The position numbers were made by a program, and so were the translations under genes. This document shows, in pieces, positions 59,132 to 64,000 of a DNA stretch of 64,000 nucleotides (position 1 is its first letter; each line of letters opens with the position of its first letter). Origin of the DNA: JAXDMK01 sp963790325 (GTDB lineage Bacteria; Actinomycetota; Acidimicrobiia; Acidimicrobiales; AC-14); NCBI GenBank assembly GCA_963790325.1, contig CAWBNY010000002.1, positions 806,001 through 870,000 of the forward strand. The letters run 5' to 3'. The notes under the pieces are model-generated. The model made no database searches and was not told the origin of the DNA. It saw nothing but the letters and a program-made list of their open reading frames with translations.

Positions 59132-59524
59132 ATGGACGGCCCCTCCGGCGCCCCCCGCTCCCGGCGCCAGAAGGCGACGGTGGCCGTCGTGGTCGCCGTC
59201 GCCCTCGCCGTCGGAGTGGTGGTGGCGGCCGTCATGGTCCTGGCGGGCGACGACGGATCGGAGCGGCCACTGTCGGGCCCGGCACCCACCAGCGGCCTGC
59301 CGGCATCGACGTCCACCCTCTCGTCGGCGCCGTCCACGTCGACCGCCCCGACGACGACCGAGGCGGTCTCCAGCAATGTCGCCGCCGCACCCGATCCCGA
59401 CGGGACGGCCACCCCCGGTCTCCCCGGCCGCGACTCCGAGGCCTGCGCCCTGTTCCGCCAGCTCCTGGCCCTGGTCGACGACCCGGCCCTCCATTCGGCG
59501 GCGGCCGAGGTCGGTTGCACCTGA
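59132..59524 (+). CDS. Small membrane-anchored protein with Ser/Thr-rich linker
   Basis: A 130-residue protein: a short basic N-terminus, one membrane helix (VAVVVAVALAVGVVVAAVMVL), a Ser/Thr/Pro/Ala linker of about 60 residues, and a short C-terminal segment (SEACALFRQLLALVDDPALH and EVGCT) with two cysteines that may form a disulfide. No family recognised. The C-terminal ACALFRQL resembles the start of the helical domain in the two lipoproteins at 53.7-55.2 kb only weakly. The 188 nt after it hold a GGGCCC inverted repeat (about 59648-59664) but no other gene. Confidence 0.55.
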   Translation: MDGPSGAPRSRRQKATVAVVVAVALAVGVVVAAVMVLAGDDGSERPLSGPAPTSGLPASTSTLSSAPSTSTAPTTTEAVSSNVAAAPDPDGTATPGLPGRDSEACALFRQLLALVDDPALHSAAAEVGCT

Positions 59525-59712
59525 GGACGGTGTGGGTCCCCTGGGCGGGGCCGGTTCAGACCGCCTACAGTCGGGTACGTCGTGCGGCACGCGACTGGAC
59601 GGCGAGAGGCGATTGTGGTGCGAACGGCGGCGGTCGAGGTGCTGGCGGGCCCGGCGAGGGCCCTCGGGGTTGATCATCGTTTCGACACCGCCGGCGGGGG
59701 AGACGCGTAGGC

Positions 59713-60310
59713 ATGGGCTGGTGCGCCGAGTTCGCGTGCGACATCAACTCCGCCTGCGCCTCGAGGATGGTCGCCGGCAAGAAGTCGTGCAGTTGCAGCG
59801 GGTGCGGCGCGACGTGCAGCGGGCGGTATCCGGGCTGTGCGGCGGTTTGGGCCGCGGGTCCGACGCCAAGCCGGGGGTCGCGTCCTCCATTGTCCGGTCG
59901 GGCCGGGCGTCGAGTCGGGCGGCCGACCGGCGAGGTCGCCGCCGAGGCGGTGGTGTCGCCCCTGCGTCCGCCCGTTCCGGCGCCGGCGCCGACCCCCGGG
60001 ACTGACGCCGGCGCCCTCGCCTCCATGCAGGTCGCGATCCACGAGCTGCAGATCCAGATGCGGACCACGCTCACGATGCTGTCCCAGCAGCAGTCCATCC
60101 TCGCCCTGCTGGTCGACGATCGGCGGGCGGCGGGCCCGTCCCGGCCCGCGCCGCCCCCCGCCCCCGGCCTCCCGACCGATGTCCGACATCCAACGGGTCC
60201 TGGAAGAGCTTCTGCCCCCGCCGCGGACGCGAGATCCCGACGCTCAGGCCCCGGTGGTCGACGGTGGTCCGCCGGCCGACCGAGCTGAGGGCCGGGCACC
60301 GTTCTTCTGA
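59713..60310 (+). CDS. Second seven-cysteine N-terminal module protein (probable frameshift near the 3' end)
   Basis: A protein of about 198 residues. Residues 1-50 match the protein at 5003-6517: cysteines 4, 15, 26, 28, 31, 35 and 42 are in the same places, with MGxCxEF, CSCxxCG, PGC and VWAxGP; it also has C9. A Pro-rich linker leads to the helix ASMQVAIHELQIQMRTTLTM-LSQQQ and LALLVDD, which matches GELQALIASMTHQQ and LAELLDSR of the other protein. The initial frame ends at 60288 in an Arg/Gly-rich tail; one indel in the C-rich stretch 60145-60180 would give MSDIQRVLEELLPPPRTRD and end at 60310, a more protein-like tail. Function unknown. Confidence 0.68.
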
Positions 60311-60355
60311 TCCCCGGAGTCGACCTGGGCGGTGCCGGAGCAGACCGACCTTCGG

Positions 60356-61615
60356 CTAACGATCCGAGTGGCGGTCGAGGATCATCCCCGCGGCGACGGT
60401 GGCGTTGGTGGCCTCGTCGAGGAGGATGAAGCTTCCCGTCGACCGGCTGCGGTGGTAGTCGTCGTACATGAGGGGGGCGGTGGTGCGCAGGGTGATGCGC
60501 CCGACCTGGTTCAGGCCCAGGTCGGCGGCGGTCTCGTCGCGGTGGAGGGTGGTGACGTCGAGGCGGTAGCGAAGGTCGCGCACCACCGCCCGCACCGACC
60601 GGGTGGTGTGCTTCAGGCCGTACCGGGCCCCCTCCGTCAGCGGCTTGTCGGCCATCCAGCACACCATGGCGTGGATGTCCTGGCTGATCTCGGGCTGGTT
60701 GCCGGGCCGGCAGATCATGTCGCCCCGGGACACGTCGACGTCGTCGGTGAGCCGGATGGCGACCGACATGGGCGGGAACGCCTCCTCCACCGGTCCGTCG
60801 AAGGTGTCGATGGCGGCGATGGTGGAGGTCATCCCCGACGGGAGCACCACCACCTCGTCCCCCGCCCGGAACACGCCCCCCGCCACCTGGCCGGCGTAGG
60901 CCCGGTAGTCGTGGTGCTCGTCGGTGAGGGGCCGCACCACGTACTGCACCGGGAAGCGGCCGTCGACCAGGTTGCGGTCGGACGCGATGTGCAGCTCCTC
61001 CAGGTGCACCAGCAGGGGCAGCCCCCGGTACCAGGGCATGTTGTCGGAGCGGTCGACGATGTTGTCGCCCCGGAGGGCGCACACAGGGAAGAAGCTCAGG
61101 TCGGGGATCTCGAGGCGGGCGGCGAAGGCCCGGAACTCGTCCCGGATGGCCTCGTAGACGCCCTGGTCCCAGTCGACCAGGTCCATCTTGTTGACGCACA
61201 CGGCCAGGTGGGGGACCCGTAGCAGCGTGGCCAGGAAGGCGTGACGGCGAGACTGCTCGAGCAGGCCCTTGCGGGCGTCGACCAGGACGAGGGCGACGTC
61301 AGCCGTCGAGGCCCCCGTCACCATGTTGCGGGTGTACTGCACGTGGCCGGGGGTGTCGGCCAGGATGAACTTGCGGCGGGAAGTGGTGAAGTAGCGGTAG
61401 GCGACGTCGATGGTGATGCCCTGCTCCCGCTCCGCCCGCAGCCCGTCCGTCAGCAGGGCCAGGTTGACGTAGTCGTAGCCCCGTTGGGTGCTCGACTTCT
61501 CGACCGACTCGAGGGTGTCCTCCAGGATCTGCTTGGAGTCGTACAGGAGCCGCCCGATGAGCGTGCTCTTCCCGTCGTCGACGGACCCCGCGGTCGCGAC
61601 CCGCACCAGGTCCAT
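60356..61615 (-). CDS. cysN: Sulfate adenylyltransferase large subunit (GTPase)
   Basis: With CysD it forms ATP sulfurylase, turning sulfate and ATP into APS with GTP hydrolysis. The 419-residue protein is complete: P-loop ATAGSVDDGKSTLIGRLLYD, GITIDVAYRYF (switch I), DTPGHVQYTRNMVTGAS (switch II), CVNKMDLVDW, and C-terminal EF-Tu-like beta domains. It has no fused APS kinase; that activity is fused to CysD instead. The ATG overlaps the stop of a possible 27-codon ORF (TGATG) that fills the gap after cysD. Confidence 0.96.
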   Translation of the reverse strand: MDLVRVATAGSVDDGKSTLIGRLLYDSKQILEDTLESVEKSSTQRGYDYVNLALLTDGLRAEREQGITIDVAYRYFTTSRRKFILADTPGHVQYTRNMVTGASTADVALVLVDARKGLLEQSRRHAFLATLLRVPHLAVCVNKMDLVDWDQGVYEAIRDEFRAFAARLEIPDLSFFPVCALRGDNIVDRSDNMPWYRGLPLLVHLEELHIASDRNLVDGRFPVQYVVRPLTDEHHDYRAYAGQVAGGVFRAGDEVVVLPSGMTSTIAAIDTFDGPVEEAFPPMSVAIRLTDDVDVSRGDMICRPGNQPEISQDIHAMVCWMADKPLTEGARYGLKHTTRSVRAVVRDLRYRLDVTTLHRDETAADLGLNQVGRITLRTTAPLMYDDYHRSRSTGSFILLDEATNATVAAGMILDRHSDR

Positions 61616-61698
61616 CAGGCGCCCCTCGTCACGGCCAACCGGTGACGCTTGGCGTGGCCCTGGCCCCAGGAGATGTCACCGGTTGCAAAGAGGGCCAC
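61615..61698 (-). CDS. Possible 27-residue ORF bridging cysD and cysN
   Basis: A GTG overlapping the cysD stop (TAGTG) opens a 27-codon frame, VALFATGDISWGQGHAKRH to LAVTRGA, whose TGA overlaps the cysN ATG (TGATG). It exactly fills the gap and includes a long inverted repeat. It could be a coupling peptide, or the frame could be chance. No similarity recognised. Confidence 0.35.
   Translation of the reverse strand: MALFATGDISWGQGHAKRHRLAVTRGA
61636..61685. repeat. 11-bp inverted repeat between cysD and cysN
   Basis: CAACCGGTGAC (61636-61646) and its exact reverse complement GTCACCGGTTG (61675-61685) enclose 28 nt that contain a smaller CCTGG/CCAGG-type hairpin. Each arm also contains the 6-bp palindrome ACCGGT. 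In the transcript it would form a stable stem before the cysN start; alternatively it is a protein-binding site. Confidence 0.6.
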
Positions 61699-63230
61699 TA
61701 GAAGTACCCCTCCTTCTTGCGATCCTCCATGGCTGCTTCGGAGAACTTGTCGTCGGCCCGGGTGGCGCCCCGCTCGGTGACGCGGGTGGCGATGACCTCG
61801 TCGATGACCTCGTCGACCGTCGATGCCGACGACAGCACCGCCCCGGTGCAGCTCATGTCGCCCACCGTGCGGAAGCGCACCATCATCTCCGCCGGCTCCT
61901 CGTGGGGGAGGGGCTCCACGTAGGGGCCGACGGCCAGCAGCATGCCGTCGCGGGGGACGACCGTGCGCCGGTGGGCGAAGTAGATCGACGGCAGCTCCAA
62001 CTTCTCCTTGGCGATGTACATCCACACGTCGAGCTCGGTCCAGTTGGAGATGGGGAAGGCGCGGATGTGCTCGCCCTTGTGCACCCGGCCGTTGTAGATC
62101 GACCACACCTCGGGGCGCTGGTTCTTGGGGTCCCACTGGCCGAAGTCGTCGCGGAAGGAGAACACCCGCTCCTTGGCCCGGGCCTTGTCCTCGTCGCGAC
62201 GGGCGCCGCCGAAGCAGGCGTCGAAGCGGTGCTCGGCGATGGCGTCGAGCAGGGTGATCGTCTGCAACCGGTTGCGGGACGCCAGCGGACCCCCCACCTC
62301 CACCGCCCGGCCCTTGTCGATCGACTCCTGGACGCTGGCCACGATGAGGCGCTCGCCCAGCTCCGCCACCCGCCGGTCGCGGAACTCGAGGGCCTCGGGG
62401 AAGTTGTGGCCGGTGTCGATGTGCATGACGGGAAAGGGGAACTTGGCCGGCCGGAACGCCTTCTCCGCGATCCGCAGGAGCACCAGCGAATCCTTGCCCC
62501 CGCTGAAGAGCAGGACCGGACGCTCCAGCTCGGCCGCCACCTCCCGCATGATGTAGATCGCCTCCGACTCGAGTGCCTCCAGGTGGGACAGCTCGAACGG
62601 ATGACGGGTGGTGGCGATGGGGCTCATGGCGTGGAGCTCATCGCGGAGCGCGTCCCAGACCGCCTGCACCGACTCGGCTGCGGTCTGGGTGTGGGTGGGG
62701 ACCACCAGCTCGGGCTCCAGCGGCGGCTCGTAGGGGTCGTCGACGCCGGTGAGGCCGTTCATCTGGCCTGCCGACTGGCTGGCGTAGAGCCCCTTGACGT
62801 CGCGTTCGGCGCACACCGCCGACGGGGCCGACACCAGCACCTCGAAGAACCGGCCGGCGTGGGCCGACCGCACCTCGTCGCGGGTGGACCGGTAGGGCGA
62901 CACCAGGGCGCAGACCACGACCACCCCGTGCCGGCTGAGCAGTTCGGCGACCCAGCCCACCCGGCGGACGTTGCGGTCGCGGTCCTCGCGGGTGAAGCCG
63001 AGGTCGGGGCTCAGCACCTGGCGCACGCAGTCGCCGTCGAGGACCTCCACCGGGTAGCCCTCGGCGGTGAGGCGGGCGGCCAACCCGTTGGCGATGGTGG
63101 TCTTGCCCGCCGAGGGCAGGCCGGTGAGCCACACCGTGAGCCCGTCGCCCAGGCGCGCGGGGACGACGAGGGTGGGATCGGGGTCTGACTGGGCCAACCC
63201 CGGTCGAACGGCTCCGGGAGCCTCGTCCAT
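61698..63230 (-). CDS. APS kinase - sulfate adenylyltransferase small subunit fusion (CysC-CysD)
   Basis: A 510-residue bifunctional protein. Residues 28-200 are APS kinase: WLTGLPSAGKTTIANGL (34-50), LDGDCVRQVLSPDLGFTRED, RRVGWVAELL, ALVSPYRSTRDEVR, and KGLYASQSAGQMNGLTGVDDPYE. Residues 202-510 are CysD: FELSHLEALESEAIYIMRE, the PP-loop SGGKDS (243-248), HIDTGHNFPEALEFRD, SNWTELDVWMYI and the classic C-terminus MEDRKKEGYF. The frame runs through without a stop; an internal ATG (62627) marks where a separate CysD could start. ATG at 63230 has GGAG 6-9 nt upstream. It makes APS (with CysN) and PAPS. Confidence 0.92.
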   Translation of the reverse strand: MDEAPGAVRPGLAQSDPDPTLVVPARLGDGLTVWLTGLPSAGKTTIANGLAARLTAEGYPVEVLDGDCVRQVLSPDLGFTREDRDRNVRRVGWVAELLSRHGVVVVCALVSPYRSTRDEVRSAHAGRFFEVLVSAPSAVCAERDVKGLYASQSAGQMNGLTGVDDPYEPPLEPELVVPTHTQTAAESVQAVWDALRDELHAMSPIATTRHPFELSHLEALESEAIYIMREVAAELERPVLLFSGGKDSLVLLRIAEKAFRPAKFPFPVMHIDTGHNFPEALEFRDRRVAELGERLIVASVQESIDKGRAVEVGGPLASRNRLQTITLLDAIAEHRFDACFGGARRDEDKARAKERVFSFRDDFGQWDPKNQRPEVWSIYNGRVHKGEHIRAFPISNWTELDVWMYIAKEKLELPSIYFAHRRTVVPRDGMLLAVGPYVEPLPHEEPAEMMVRFRTVGDMSCTGAVLSSASTVDEVIDEVIATRVTERGATRADDKFSEAAMEDRKKEGYF

Positions 63231-63415
63231 GATCGCTCCACTCTGGCACGCGCTCGGTGCTGCCCGTCTCGCCCCGTGGGCGGCGAGATGTCGCCGTCCA
63301 CGGGGGCGGGGCAGGACACCCACCGGGCCGGCTTGTTCCTGGCGCCCGGCGGTCCGGCCTAAGCTTCGTGCGGCTCGAACCACGGGTGCAGGACGGCGAA
63401 CGGCGGAGGTAGCGG

Positions 63416-64000
63416 ATGGCGGCAGGAACAGACGTCGGGGCGGATCAGGGCCTGATCGGGACCAGGGCCCGCCTGGCGGTCCTCATCGCCCGCCACCGGT
63501 GGGCCGTGCACAGCTTTCTCGATGCGGTCGCGGTGACCACGGCCCTGTGCTTCGCAACCGTCCTGCGCTACGACCTCTCGTTCTCCGAGAACGAGGTCGA
63601 CGGCCTCGTCTATCTCATCCCCTTCGCCGTGCTGGCCCAGATCGGGGCCGGCCTGCACTTCGGGCTGTACAACGGCCGGTGGCGGTTCGGAAGCTTCGAG
63701 GAGGTCATGGCCCTGGTCAAGGCGTCCGTCGTCAGCACCGCCCTGGTCGCCGTCTTCAACCCCCTGTGGCAGCCGCGCCTGCTGCCCCTGAGCGTGCCGC
63801 TGATCGCCGGCACCATCGCCCTGGTCGTTATGGCCGGGTTCCGCTACACGTGGCGGCTCGACATGGAGCGGCGGATGCGGCCCACCGAGGAGGGCCGCCA
63901 CCGACTGCTGGTGTTCGGCGCCGGTGAGGGCGGCACCCAGGTGATCGCCGCCCTGCTGCGCAACCCCACCAGCGAGTACGTGCCCGTCGGGCTGCTCGAC
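63416..64000 (+). CDS. CapD/FlaA1-type polysaccharide biosynthesis protein, N-terminal part (cut by window end)
   Basis: The first 195 codons of a probable membrane-bound NDP-sugar 4,6-dehydratase of the CapD/FlaA1/PglF type. Four membrane helices are visible (about 32-50, 63-81, 98-114 and 124-141), with HSFLDAVAVTTALCFATVLRYD and LHFGLYNGRWRFGSFEEV typical of the family, followed by the first Rossmann loop LVFGAGEGGTQVIAALLRNP and VPVGLLD. The SDR catalytic domain lies beyond the window. ATG preceded by GGCGGAGGT, a good Shine-Dalgarno, 7 nt upstream. It suggests a bacillosamine- or QuiNAc-like sugar in the glycan. Confidence 0.88.
   Translation, partial: MAAGTDVGADQGLIGTRARLAVLIARHRWAVHSFLDAVAVTTALCFATVLRYDLSFSENEVDGLVYLIPFAVLAQIGAGLHFGLYNGRWRFGSFEEVMALVKASVVSTALVAVFNPLWQPRLLPLSVPLIAGTIALVVMAGFRYTWRLDMERRMRPTEEGRHRLLVFGAGEGGTQVIAALLRNPTSEYVPVGLLD

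Overview
The window is a GC-rich (about 70% by eye) bacterial chromosome segment, almost certainly from an actinobacterium and plausibly from the Acidimicrobiia. The evidence is the order rho - methyltransferase - rpmE - prfA - prmC - tsaC at the left, a Rho with the Arg/Gly/Asp/Asn-rich insertion typical of Actinobacteria, the LMW-phosphatase - glyA - wecA block at 49.9-53.2 kb, frequent GTG starts with NTGA stop/start overlaps, and at least 18 genes whose start codon lies 6-10 nt downstream of a TAnnnT hexamer, the signature of leaderless actinobacterial transcripts. No gene for lipid A synthesis, transposase, integrase, tRNA, rRNA or CRISPR array was seen, and no stretch longer than about 300 bases lacks a gene.

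Layout. 0-5 kb: translation and termination housekeeping genes. 5-7.7 kb: three minus-strand genes for surface or exported proteins, including a seven-cysteine/coiled-coil protein and a Tat-exported Cys-rich protein. 7.8-49.7 kb: about 42 kb of surface-glycan genes lying between tsaC and the phosphatase/glyA/wecA block, which are usually close neighbours in Actinobacteria. This region contains a WecA-type transferase fused to DUF4012, NDP-sugar SDR and dehydrogenase genes, many glycosyltransferases (one a tandem GT4-GT4 fusion), an acyltransferase, a secreted SGNH hydrolase with four NPCBM domains, three tandem sulfotransferase-like genes plus a capsule-type one, a Wzm/Wzt ABC exporter, a polymerase/ligase, two Wzc-like proteins, and genes for all four enzymes making CMP-Kdo (kdsD, a kdsB-kdsC fusion, kdsA). 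49.8-53.6 kb: phosphatase, glyA, a canonical wecA and an Rrf2 regulator. 53.6-60.3 kb: two badly frameshifted paralogous lipoproteins, a stand-alone DUF4012 protein, a UDP-glucuronate 4-epimerase-like gene, small membrane proteins and a second seven-cysteine protein. 60.3-63.2 kb: cysN and a cysC-cysD fusion, making APS and PAPS. The right edge holds the start of a CapD/FlaA1-type dehydratase, so the glycan region continues.

How it fits together (inference). Polyprenol-phosphate is primed by WecA-type enzymes; sugars including glucuronate-type and Kdo-type acids are made locally; the glycan is exported by Wzm/Wzt and/or polymerised by the Wzy/WaaL-like protein under Wzc-like control. PAPS from CysN/CysC-CysD could feed the sulfotransferases, giving a sulfated, Kdo-containing surface polymer on an apparently monoderm cell.

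Quality warning. At least eight genes carry apparent single-base frameshifts, several in C or A runs (rho, prmC, a sulfotransferase, the polymerase/ligase, both lipoproteins, the epimerase, the second seven-cysteine gene). This looks more like residual indel error than gene decay and should temper claims about starts, stops and fusions.
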